Of a stretch of 64,000 nucleotides of DNA, positions 33,029 through 42,419 are shown piece after piece. This DNA comes from Prorocentrum cordatum (taxonomy: Eukaryota; Sar; Dinophyceae; Prorocentrales; Prorocentraceae). How positions within the stretch are numbered: the stretch's first letter is position 1; every line of letters begins with the position of its first letter. The stretch spans positions 309,001-373,000 of the forward strand of contig CAUYUJ010012202.1 in assembly GCA_963575745.1 (NCBI GenBank). The letters run 5' to 3'. The notes under the pieces are model-generated. The model searched no databases. It had not been told where the DNA came from and saw only the letters and a program-made list of their open reading frames with translations. A program made the position numbers and the translations under genes.

Positions 33029-34162
33029 ATTCTCATCATTTCTCCTCCTCCTCCCCCTCGCCCCCCTTCCTCCTCCCCTCCGCTTCCTCACGCGGGATGT
33101 CGCTCCCATCCTGAATCCCTCCACTCCTGTTTCTCTATCCTTTGCCGCGCCCCGCTCTCCGCACTTGCTGCCTGCTCTTTCCGAGCTGCCCCGGCCCCCC
33201 CGTCCTCCTCGCTCTTCTTCCTTCGTCTATCTCCTCGTGCTGAGCCCCCATCAGCCGCCGACAGCCGCGAGGGCGTCGGGGAAAATGATCTCGCCGCCCC
33301 CCCCCCCCCTCTGACGGACAGCGGGAAACAAGACGAGCGGCGCGGGGCCTCGAGGATGAGGACGAGCACGAGGAGGAGGGGGAGGAGGAGAAGGAGGAGG
33401 AGGAGGAGGAGGAGGAGGAGGAGGAGGAGGAGGAGGAGGAGAGGGAGGAGGAGGGGGAGGAGGGGGAGGACGGGGGAGAGAGGGAGAGGGATGATGAGAT
33501 AACGAATGTTGGAGGAGGAGAAAGGGCAGGGCGCCCCCCCCCCCCCCCGATCTCTCCCTTATCCTCCTCCTCGCCCTCCCCCCCCTCGTCCTCCTCACCC
33601 TCGGATCCTTCCTCTTCCTGTTCGTCATCCTCCTTCTTCTCATCCCTTCGTTATCCTCGCGCCGCCGTCTCGCCCCGCCCCTCATCGAATGCCCCATCCC
33701 CCTCCTCTTCTCAGGAAGGGGAGGCAGAGGAGGTGGGGGAGGGGAATGAGGATGAGGGGGGGGGGGGGGGGGGGGGGCAGGGGGAGAGCGAGGAGACGCG
33801 CGCCCCAGGAGGAGAAGGAGGAGACGCGCGCGTCGATCCGCCTCTGGACCCGCCCGACGCCCTCGGCCAGCACCCCCTCGACTGCTTTCCCAGCGCTGCC
33901 AAGTCCGCGAACTCCTGAGCCTCCAGACGCCCCCAGACGCCCCGGCGCCGCCGTTTGTCGCCCCTCCTCCTCGCCCTCCTCTGCTTTTTCCTCCATCTGG
34001 ACTTCCGGAGACCTCCGCGCGCCTCCTAGGACGCCCGGCGGCCCCAGCGCGCGCGCCCCCGCGCGTTTCTGCGCCGCTTCCGCCGCCGGCGACCCGGGCG
34101 CATCCAGGGGCTCCGGGGCCGGGGCCGGGGCGACACCCACAATGCCACGGCCACGACCACCC

Positions 34163-34301
34163 GCGGCCACGGCCACGGCCGCGGCCACGGCCACGGCCAA
34201 GGCCACGGCCACGGCCACGGCCACGGCCACGGCCACGGCCACGGCCACGGCCACGGCCACGGCCACGGCCACGGCCACGGCCACGGCCACGGCCACGGCC
34301 G
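34163..34301 (+). repeat. (GGCCAC)n hexamer microsatellite
   Basis: Nearly perfect GGCCAC units for about 140 bp; reads as Ala-Thr, His-Gly or Trp-Pro dipeptides, none credible as a protein. Confidence 0.95.
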
Positions 34302-34606
34302 CCACGGACACGCTGCGGCCAGACACCTCATCCCCGTTACGAAAGTTAATTCATCTTGGCTGAAATTGACATGTGTGGGCGCTGTGTTGAGAAGTGGTAT
34401 GGGAGTGATTCTTTCTTGTGGTTTCATACGGGGAGAGATTCAGAGTTGCCTGGAAGTGACCGGGAGTGATTACTCCCTTGTGAATTTACGGGGGAGAGAT
34501 TTTATCCTGAATTGGTTATATACTATTAATGTTACCAGGGAGAACCCCGGAAATCTCTCCCGCCGAGCCAAGCCGAAGACTGCCGTGCAAGGAGTCTACG
34601 GGGGGA

Positions 34607-34608
<2 letters not shown>

Positions 34609-34638
<30 letters not shown>

Positions 34639-34755
34639 CCAAGCGTTCCCAGGCGCTCCCAAGCGCTTCCAAGCTTCCCCAGGCGCTCCCGGCACGCTCC
34701 CAAGCGCTCCACGGCGCCTCAGGCGCTCCCGGCACGCTCCCAGGCGCTCTCGGCA

Positions 34756-34788
<33 letters not shown>

Positions 34789-34868
34789 CCCCAAGCGCTC
34801 CCGAGCGTTCCCAAGCGCTCCTGGGCGCTCCCGGCACGCCCCCAGGCGCGTTCCCAGGCGCGCGCTCT
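34609..34868 (+). repeat. 10-bp minisatellite 'aggcgctccc'
   Basis: About 25 units of aggcgctccc with variants (aagcgctccc, aggcgcgttccc, cggcacgctccc). Not a multiple of three, so the frame rotates through the array and no coding role is plausible. Confidence 0.9.
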
Positions 34869-36049
34869 CAGGAGGAGGAGGGACAGGAACAGGATGGGGA
34901 GGAGGGTGGCGGGAGGAAAACGAGGAGAAGGAGGAGGAACATAAATGGAAAAGGAGGGGATGCGCGCCTCAAGAGGAAAAGGAGGAGCCGCGCGCCTTCT
35001 CCTCCTGCTCCTTCTCCTCATCCTCCTCTTCTGCTCACCCTCGATCCTCCCCCGCCTCCATCCGTGCGAGCCCCATCGCCGCTCTCTTCCTCTCATTCCG
35101 CCCCCTCCTCATCCTCCTCCTTATCCCCCATCCTTTCTCCTCCTCCACTTCCTGAAGATGGGTGGCGCGGGGTGGGGAGGGGTGGCCCCTCCTCTCCCTC
35201 CGCCTCCTCTCCCCTCCCCTCCTCGGATCCGATTGCCCTTTATCCTCGCCCTCGTCCTGATGCGCTTCGTTCTTACCCTTCTCCTGCTCCATCCCCAGGG
35301 GCGCGGTATCTTCCCACGTCGTTGCTATCCGCTTGATCGGCCATCCCCCCCCCCCTCCTACCCCCTCCCCCCCCCCCTCCCCCCCCCCCCCCCCGTTCTC
35401 ATTGTGCCTTCTCCTCATCCTCGCTCCACTCTTGATGCGCCTGGTCATGGTCCTGCTCGATCATCCCCCGTCTGATCATCATCCTGCTGTTTATCGTTCG
35501 GCCCCTTCTCATGGCGCGCCCCTCCTCTTCGCGCCGACCAGCGGCAGGATCGCCAGCATGCCGCCGCACCTGCCCCTCGCCCTGCGACGCAGCATGCCCG
35601 ACGCCGCAGCCGCCGCCAAGATAGCGCCAACGTCGCATGCACACGCAAACATACACTGGCACACTCAAACAACAAGCACACACTGACCCCCCCCCCCCCC
35701 CCATCACCGCCAAAAACTGCATTCTAGTCGCGCACCGCCTTCTGCGCGATGTCCTCATTTGCCTCCGAAAGGCAGGATGTTGATCCACCCTCCTCCACCT
35801 CCTCCTGCTCCTCCTCCTCCTTTCTTCTCTCCTCCTCCTCATCATCGTCGTCATCGTCCCCCCTCCTCTCCTCCTCATCTCCTCCCCCTCCTCATCTCCC
35901 CCCCCCCTCCTCCTCCTCCCCCGTCCTCGTCCTCCTCGAGGGCCCTCCTCGGAGCATCGCGGCACCTTCCCTTTCTCCTCCCCCTCCTCCTCCTTCTCCT
36001 TATCCTCAGCTTCATCCTCCGCATCCTCCTCCTCCTCCTCCTCCCCTTC

Positions 36050-37620
36050 CTCCTCCTAGCTCGCCTGGGCCGATGGCCAGTTTCTCAAGCACGTCATCCC
36101 TCGCCTGCTGCGCCATGGGCCTGCTGGTGGCGCGGGTCTCCGCGACCCTGATCACCGCGTAGGTTGGCGATCAGCTTGGTCATGGCGCGGGCATCGGGCT
36201 GGCCCATCTTGCGCCACTGGGCCTCCGTCCACATATTGTCGCGCACCTGAGCCACCTGGTAGTAGTTGCTCTTGCCGTCGGGGATGACGATGCAAGTGTG
36301 GCCGTCCGCATTCTTCTGCCTCTGCTTGCACTGCCAGGTCTTGCCCTGGGCGTTGAATGTCCTCGAGGCCTTGCCTGGCGCGTCGGTCGGCCCCTCGCCG
36401 TCTTCGCCTGCTGCCTCCTCGCCGCCTGCTGCCTCCTCGCCGTCTTCGCCTGCTGCCTCCTCGCCGTCTGCGCCTGCCTCCTCGGCTGCGCCTGCTGCCT
36501 CCTCGTCTTCGCCTGCGCAGGCCTCCTCGGCTGCGCCTGCTGCCTCCTCGTCTTCGCCTGCTGCCTGCTCGCTTTCGCCCCCCTCGGCGTCGCCTCCGAA
36601 GTCCACGCCCTCCTCGTCCTCTGCCTCTTCCTGCGCGGCCTCGGGCGCTGCCTCCTCCTCTGAGCCTTCGCCTTCTTCTTGGCTGTGGCGGTCCTCTTCG
36701 CGGCGGCCGCGCTGGCCTTTGCCTTTGCCTTTCCCTTCGGGCGAGGCCCCCCCCCAGCTTCTGCGTCCAGCCACGGAGGCTGCGGCGGCGCAACCACTGG
36801 GGCCGCCGTCGGCAGCGCTGCCGACTGCTGCCTCCTCTTGCCCCTGTGCATGCGCTTGCTCTTGCTCTTCTTGCTCTTGCTCTCGTGCTCCTTCTTGGTC
36901 TTGATGCCGAGCAAGCTGCCGTAGAACTGCATCGAATATGCAGACCCCGACGATGATGATCCTGCTGGTCCCGACGCTTCTGCCGACACCTTAGCCCGCT
37001 TCGGCTGCTGCTCCATGGCCACTGCGATCGAGCCCTTCGCTGCTGGCCCTCTCGGGCCCGGAGCCTTCGCTGCTGCCGCTGGCGGGCCTGGGGCCGTCAC
37101 TGCTGGCGTCTTGGAGCCTGGGGCCTTCGCCTCCGCCTTGGAGCCTGGAGCCTTCACCTCCGTCTTGGAGCCTGGAGCCTTCACTGCCGTCTTGGGGCCT
37201 GGGGCCTTCACTGCCGTCTTTGGGCCTGGAGCCTTCGCTGCCGCCGCCTCTGCCGTCGATGGGCCCGGGGCCTTTCCTGCCGTCGACGGGCCCGGGGCCT
37301 TCGCCGATGCCGCCGTCGACGGGCCTGGGGCCTTCACTGCCGCCGCCGTCGAAGGGCCTGGAGCCTTCACCGCCGCTGCCGCCACCGGGCCTGGAGCCTT
37401 CACTGCCGGCGGCGCCGCCTCCTCCACCTCCCCCACCTCCTCCTCGACGTCCTCCTGCGCAGGCCCCCCCCCCACCTCCTCGCCCTCGGCCGCGGGATCC
37501 TCGACCTGGGCCGCGCAGGGCCCGAGGAGGTCCCCGCGCGACACTCCGACGATGCTTGCGTGCTCCTCGGCCAACTCGTCGTCGGTGACCTCCAGCGCAG
37601 TCTGCGAGCTCGCATCATCC
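36050..37620 (-). CDS. KAPGP-repeat protein with basic and acidic tracts, frame broken
   Basis: Reading begins at a likely splice acceptor (polypyrimidine run then ccctgccag, exon from 37620; no ATG nearby) with SQTALEVTDDELAEEHASIV. About twelve KAPGPxTA-type repeats follow (37020-37400), then a Ser/Gly linker, a Lys-rich block KKEHESKSKKSKSKRMHRGK and KGKAKAKA. At a run of nine C (36747-36755) the good frame changes to an acidic repeat region (GEDEEAAGAAEEA) ending in TWQCKQRQKNADGHTC and VRDNMWTEAQWRKMGQPDAR. A second change near 36165 leads to TYAVIRVAETRATSRPMAQQ. The composition resembles nucleolar or chromatin proteins; the C-terminal domain is unknown. Confidence 0.5.
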
Positions 37621-37679
37621 TGGCAGGGCCCTTGGGAGAAAAAAAGGAAGGGGAGCCTGCGCCTGCAAGCCCCCCCCTG

Positions 37680-38045
37680 GCAGGAGGAGGAGGAGGAGGA
37701 GGAGGAGGGGGGGGGGGGGGGGGGGGCGGAGAGGTGGAGGGGGGGGAGATTGAAGATGAGGAGAGTAACGAGGCGGAGGAGGATAAGGAGGAGTAGAGGG
37801 AGGAGGAGAAACGCATCAGGGGGGAAGACGTCCCAGTCCTTTCTTCTCTTCCCGCTTCCGTTCCTGCAGCGCTCCTCCTCTCCTTCTTCCTCTCACTCTC
37901 AGCTCCTCCTCCTCCGCCTGCTCCTTCTCCTCGTGCTCATCGCCGTCAGCAGCATCATCACCATCACCATCACCATCACCATCACCATCATCAGCATCAG
38001 CATCAGCATCAACATCAGCATCAGCATCAGCATCAGCATCATCAT
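37680..38045. repeat. GGA, poly-G and ATCACC/CAGCAT tracts
   Basis: GGA run and about 18 G (37680-37726), then a pyrimidine-rich stretch, then ATCACC hexamers and CAGCAT/CATCAG repeats (about 37960-38043). They lie between the acceptor of the KAPGP gene and the end of copy B, and could be intron or intergenic. Confidence 0.9.
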
Positions 38046-38134
38046 CCTCGCCCTCGAAACGATCTCGGTTTCTGATCCCCCACGTGTCCGCAGGGCTCGG
38101 TCGACTTTCTGCTGCTGAGGGGGAGTAGGGCTCG

Positions 38135-41100
38135 CTAGAGTCTGAGCTGTCGCCTGTCGCATTGGCGCATGCCTGCTCGTCCACGACGTCGTCTACCATG
38201 GATAGAGTGTCTCTCTCCACCTCGTCGTAATCCGAGGGCGCGTCTTCTCGTCTTGCCCCATTTTACACGTTTTTGGACGCCGTCGTTGTGGACGCACAGC
38301 TCGTTGCCGTTCCATATCGCAACCCGACATCGGGTCTTGCTGCGTCCAAGGGGAGCCTCCCAGCTCATGGAACGTAGGTTGGCTCGAATCTCGTCCAGAC
38401 TTCCACCGTTCATGGTATTCGCGCGCACTCCTGTCGAGCGACCTTCAAGTCGTTGCTTCAGGGCGGCATTAAGTGCTGGACTTCCTTGGGCGTTTAGGAA
38501 CGCCATCGTGGAGTCGGAGGAGACGAAATATTCCACATCGCTGAACATCCTGTCGCCTTCGTTCAAACCAGCCCCGGCTTTTCCGGCCCACGTTTGAGTC
38601 GGGATAGACCTGAACCACGTCGAATATGGAATGCCATAGGCTGCGTAGAGGTAAATCGCTTCCCCCGAAATTCGGGAAGGGATCCCGGCAGCCCTGATGA
38701 GGCTACCGAGCGCAGCGCAAGCCTGAGGAAAGTCGAGCCTGGCAAATGCCGTAGCCGCTTCTGGCTTGATGACGTAGGCGAGGGCCTTGCCAATTGACTT
38801 CGCTGCCGTGACGTACTGGGGCCTCAGCCCATTCGTTGGCGAGACGTTCAGGTCCAGACGAGGGTTGGGTCTGCCCTCCTTCTTGTACCTTTCATAACGG
38901 TACTCGAGAGCGTTCCAGTAGCCGTGTACTCCTACCTTGTCAGCAAGAGCACATATGTTCCGCTTCTTTGCAGTCTTGGGATCGTCGGCTTGCGAGCGGC
39001 CAGCCATGGGCTGTTGGGCCGGTTCAGCTGACCTGGTACCGTTGGCATGGCCCTGTGTACCTGCACTCCCCGTGTCCTTTACATCTTCCTGCGCAGCATC
39101 AGGCACTTCGCGAGGGGCCTGGTCAACTTCTGTTTTCTCGGGAGGCGGAGGATCCTCGACGACGTGGTCGTCCGGAGTCCTTGTACCTTCCTCCTGAATC
39201 GGCTCCAACTTCTCTTCTTCTTTCCGTGGCGACATGGGCTCCATTTCCACGTCGGGCAGGTCCTGGCCCTGCTCGGCGCTCTGTAAAGGTTCTTCGTGAA
39301 TTCCCTCGGAAGTCGACCCTCCGAGGTCGGGCGGCATAGAATCGCCCGATTGAGGCGGCGCCGGGGCTCGCCATGATTGCTCTTCAGCGGCAGCCCTCCC
39401 GGCATCAGCTTGTTCCTGGAGTCGGAGGAGACGCAAAGCCAATCCCGCCGATACCTCAGTCGCATAACCGCCAGTCACCAGCTGATCCATGCCGTCCGAG
39501 CCATGGGCTGCTTCGGGGGTTGGAATCTCCGCCCGTGGGGGGCGATTGGCCGCCTCCCGCTGCTCGCGCGCTCTGCGCAGGCGGTCTTCCAAGCCCGCCC
39601 TGTTTTCGCTCGCGTAGTCGCCAGGCGCCTGCTGATCCAAGCTATCCGCGTTGGCTGCGGCCTGGCCTGGGCGGTGCGCAGCGGGCGCTGTCTTCTGCCT
39701 CGGCTGCGTCGTAGGCGGGGGCTTGCTCTGTTCCCCTGCCGACGGAGGACCGCCCGGCGGCGGTGACTGCGGCGTGCGAGCATCCGTCGGCCGCGGCTTC
39801 CATCCCGGAGGCGGAGGCTTCCCTGTTGGCACGTTCGAAGGCGGCTCCTTCCGCGGCGGCATCTGCGACGGCGGAGCCGTCGGGGTCGATGCCGGCCGCG
39901 GGGGTGCTCCTGGCGGCGCCGTGCCCTGAGGAAGTGGTTTGCATTGCGGGGCAGTGCCTGGGGCCGGGGGCTTAGGGGCGCGACCGTCGCCATGGGCGTT
40001 GGGGGGCGGAGGTGCGCCGGGGGCCGGAGGCTTCGGCGCCGGCCCCTCGCTGTAGGCGGTGCGAGGCGGAAGCGCGCCGGGAGCCTGAGGCTTCGGCGTC
40101 GGCCCCTCGCCATAGGCGGCGCGGGGCAGAGGCGCGCTGGGAGCCTGAGGCTTCGCCGAGCGGCCTTCGCTAGGTGCGCGGCGCGGCGGAGGCGCGCCCG
40201 GAGCCCGTGGATTCGACGGGCGACCTTCGCCACGGTCAGTGCACGGCGGAGGCGCCCCGGGAGCCTGTGGCTCCGATGGGCGGCCATTGCCATGGGCGGC
40301 GCGAGGCGGAGAAGCGCCAGGGGCCTGGGGCTTCGGCGGCGCCTTCCGCAGCGGCACGCCACCAGGAGGTGCCTTCGGCGGCGGCGAGGGAGGTCCTCTC
40401 GCCGTCGATCCTCTCGAAGACTGTCCTGAGCCTTTCGTTCTTACGCGATTCCAGCAGCTCGAGACAGGGCCATCCCCGGTCGGTGCAGGGTGCGCTGCCG
40501 AGGGGGCTGCCTTCTGTGCGGCGTTAGCCCGCTCCGCCATCCCGTCGCGCCTCAGCTGCTGGCGAAGGTTGACGTACGCCGACGGCGCAACGTAGAGGGG
40601 ACTCGTGTCGAACGCACAGTCGGGAAGGCCTCGCAGGCGGCGTTGCTCGCGGTCAGGAGACACATAGTCCGAGCGCTTCAGCCACTCGTAATGCACAAGG
40701 CTGTCCGCGTACTCGACCTGGTAGTCCTGTCTGTGCAGCGCCCGGCGGCCCTCCAATGCGACGAACGGCCATGGGTCGCCGTCCCATGCGGGGCGCTTGA
40801 GCGGGTGCCGAGCGTCAGGGAAGCTCGGAGATTCGCTCGCGCGGGCCTCCAGGTCGTCAAACGTGGCCCCCTCGAAAGAGGTCATCAGCCCGACATCGTG
40901 CAGTAGCATCCTCCTGCCCAGCACGCTGTCCACGAGGGGCTCGTTCTCCCTCGTAGGATAGCGAATGCGTGCAGCAGGTCCTGGCTGAACATGGTCAGGA
41001 TCGCCTACTGCGCCAGTCCAATCGGCATGGTCGGGGAGCGTGGCGTGGAAGGAATCAAACCTGTCGGCGATATTCCTTCGGGGCCCTCCGGGCCTGTACT

Positions 41101-41206
41101 GACCCATGCGGTCCCAGACCGGACTCAAGAACCACTGGAATAACTCCCGAGGCGTTTTGGTTTCCAGCACCTCGTAGAGCTTGTCGGCTGGTTCCTGGAA
41201 CCACGC
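38135..41206 (-). CDS. Copy B of unknown polyprotein, main ORF
   Basis: A 1020-codon frame open immediately after a TAG at 41209-41207, without a nearby ATG. Order: N-terminal domain of about 210 residues (ELFQWFLSPVWDRMGQYRP; SDYVSPDREQRRLRGLPD); seven or so 20-residue PKPQAPGAPPPR repeats; a Pro-rich linker; two GDYASENRAGLEDRLRRARE-type modules; an acidic region (DLPDVEMEPMSPRKEEEK); and a 250-residue domain (CALADKVGVHGYWNALEY ... MSWEAPLGRSKTRCRV). At 38248 the sense frame shifts by +1 to PSDYDEVERDTLSMVDDVVD and runs to about 38150, where similarity to copy A stops. It is better preserved than A across the shared part. Function unknown; not a recognised RT, integrase or capsid. Confidence 0.6.
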   Translation of the reverse strand, partial: AWFQEPADKLYEVLETKTPRELFQWFLSPVWDRMGQYRPGGPRRNIADRFDSFHATLPDHADWTGAVGDPDHVQPGPAARIRYPTRENEPLVDSVLGRRMLLHDVGLMTSFEGATFDDLEARASESPSFPDARHPLKRPAWDGDPWPFVALEGRRALHRQDYQVEYADSLVHYEWLKRSDYVSPDREQRRLRGLPDCAFDTSPLYVAPSAYVNLRQQLRRDGMAERANAAQKAAPSAAHPAPTGDGPVSSCWNRVRTKGSGQSSRGSTARGPPSPPPKAPPGGVPLRKAPPKPQAPGASPPRAAHGNGRPSEPQAPGAPPPCTDRGEGRPSNPRAPGAPPPRRAPSEGRSAKPQAPSAPLPRAAYGEGPTPKPQAPGALPPRTAYSEGPAPKPPAPGAPPPPNAHGDGRAPKPPAPGTAPQCKPLPQGTAPPGAPPRPASTPTAPPSQMPPRKEPPSNVPTGKPPPPGWKPRPTDARTPQSPPPGGPPSAGEQSKPPPTTQPRQKTAPAAHRPGQAAANADSLDQQAPGDYASENRAGLEDRLRRAREQREAANRPPRAEIPTPEAAHGSDGMDQLVTGGYATEVSAGLALRLLRLQEQADAGRAAAEEQSWRAPAPPQSGDSMPPDLGGSTSEGIHEEPLQSAEQGQDLPDVEMEPMSPRKEEEKLEPIQEEGTRTPDDHVVEDPPPPEKTEVDQAPREVPDAAQEDVKDTGSAGTQGHANGTRSAEPAQQPMAGRSQADDPKTAKKRNICALADKVGVHGYWNALEYRYERYKKEGRPNPRLDLNVSPTNGLRPQYVTAAKSIGKALAYVIKPEAATAFARLDFPQACAALGSLIRAAGIPSRISGEAIYLYAAYGIPYSTWFRSIPTQTWAGKAGAGLNEGDRMFSDVEYFVSSDSTMAFLNAQGSPALNAALKQRLEGRSTGVRANTMNGGSLDEIRANLRSMSWEAPLGRSKTRCRVAIWNGNELCVHNDGVQKRVKWGKTRRRALGLRRGGERHSIHGRRRRGRAGMRQCDRRQLRL
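39950..40360 (-). repeat. 60-bp coding minisatellite, copy B
   Basis: Exact 60-bp period with anchors near 39969, 40029, 40089, 40149, 40209, 40269 and 40329; about seven units of 20 residues, two more than in copy A. Confidence 0.85.
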
Positions 41207-42087
41207 CTAAAGCAAGGCCTCGTTTTGTTCTTGCGTGAGGAATAGTAGGGTAATGCGGTGCTCCATCGGAGCTTTCGCATCCAACCAGGGTGTCGTGATG
41301 ACAGCGCTCAAGTCGTCGATCTTGCGACGCCCACCCATTTCGCGGGGAACCTCCCAGACTGATACCTTGCCACGAAGGACAGGGAGATGTTTGCCCTTTA
41401 TATGAAAGGCTCCAATCCCCCCACCCAGGGAACGTTGCCGGAACTAGCCGCGTTCCAGATGGAATTGTACATGTCCGGCGGGAAGTGCACCGTGGGTCGA
41501 TAGATCGGCTTCTTGAATATCTGCGCGAGCAATCCGACTTCATCGAGTCCATTGTTAGGCAGCCTTGCCAGCTTGTCCGTATGCATGGCACGATGCACAT
41601 CGCGGAACTCGTTCATCAGTGCTCGTCCTGGTTGAAACCCCAGTACATGGTGCAGATTCGGGGTCTTGCTCCATGGTTGCGCATGCGGTGTAAATACACC
41701 CCCGGCCATGCTCGGCGCGGGTGTCGTCGTGCCCCCGTGATCGTTGCTCCCATCAGCTCCTTGAGTCTTCGTGAAGTAGTACAATTCCACGTTATGCCAT
41801 TGGCAATTCGGTAGTAAAAATTGATTCGGACGATGCGTATTGATCTCCGTTGCAGACCCCGAGCGGCAACGGCGCTCAAGACTGGTATCTCCCAGGATAT
41901 TCTTGGCGAGGTGCAGGAGATCCGCTGCTTCCTTGATGAGGTTCGTGAGCTTGGCATCGTCACTCATGTCCGTAGAACGTAAGATCCTCACGATCGGCTC
42001 GCACCCGAAAGCCTTCGGGCAATCCTGGCCGTTCTGGAACATCTTGCCCCAGAACCCGCGCAGACCGCCGCCCGTGATGCAGGACAT
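41207..42087 (-). CDS. Copy B, upstream ORF ending in TAG
   Basis: ATG at 42087 (another in frame at 41967, MSDDAKLTNLIKEAADLLHL). Protein text continues through LHHVLGFQPGRALMNEFRD and FPPDMYNSIWNAASSG to a run of six C (41417-41422), where the frame changes to IGAFHIKGKHLPVLRGKVSV and then WEVPREMGGRRKIDDLSAVI and FLTQEQNEALL before TAG. The TAG is in the same frame as the following 1020-codon ORF. Nothing like it was seen upstream of copy A. Function unknown. Confidence 0.5.
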
Positions 42088-42419
42088 GGTCCTTGCCGAG
42101 TCTCATGAAGAGACGCTGCTCGGAGCTGGGGCGCACGATGGCCCTCTCCACGTGAATTGCGGACCTGCGGGGCCCGCCGCCGAGGGGCGCGGGCGCAGCC
42201 GGGGCGCCTGTGCGGAAGCTGCGAGGCGCCGGCGAGCAGCGGCGGCGCGAGCAGGGCGCTATGGCTGGCGAGGCAGCCGCGTCGGGACGCCGCGCGGGGG
42301 CGCCGGTTTGATCCGAAACGGCAGCGGTGGCAAACACATGCGCGCACGCGACAGCAGGAGCGGCGTGCAATGGGGCACAGCATGGTGCCATCGCACCCAT
42401 GGCCCCCAAGCGCTTTCAA

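Larger units (their letters stand above)
33029..36040. other. Microsatellite-rich region without a clear gene
   Basis: TCC/GGA tracts (33030-33060, 33368-33470, 35780-36060), C and G homopolymers, the GGCCAC hexamer array, the 10-bp array at 34.6-34.9 kb and mixed pyrimidine-rich DNA. Between about 34320 and 34600 the sequence is lower in GC with tgattc/gggagaga motifs but shows no good reading frame. Confidence 0.6.

Noticed and set aside
33506-34363. Ala-Thr-rich 285-codon ORF
   Set aside because: Driven by the GGCCAC hexamer array and G/C homopolymers.
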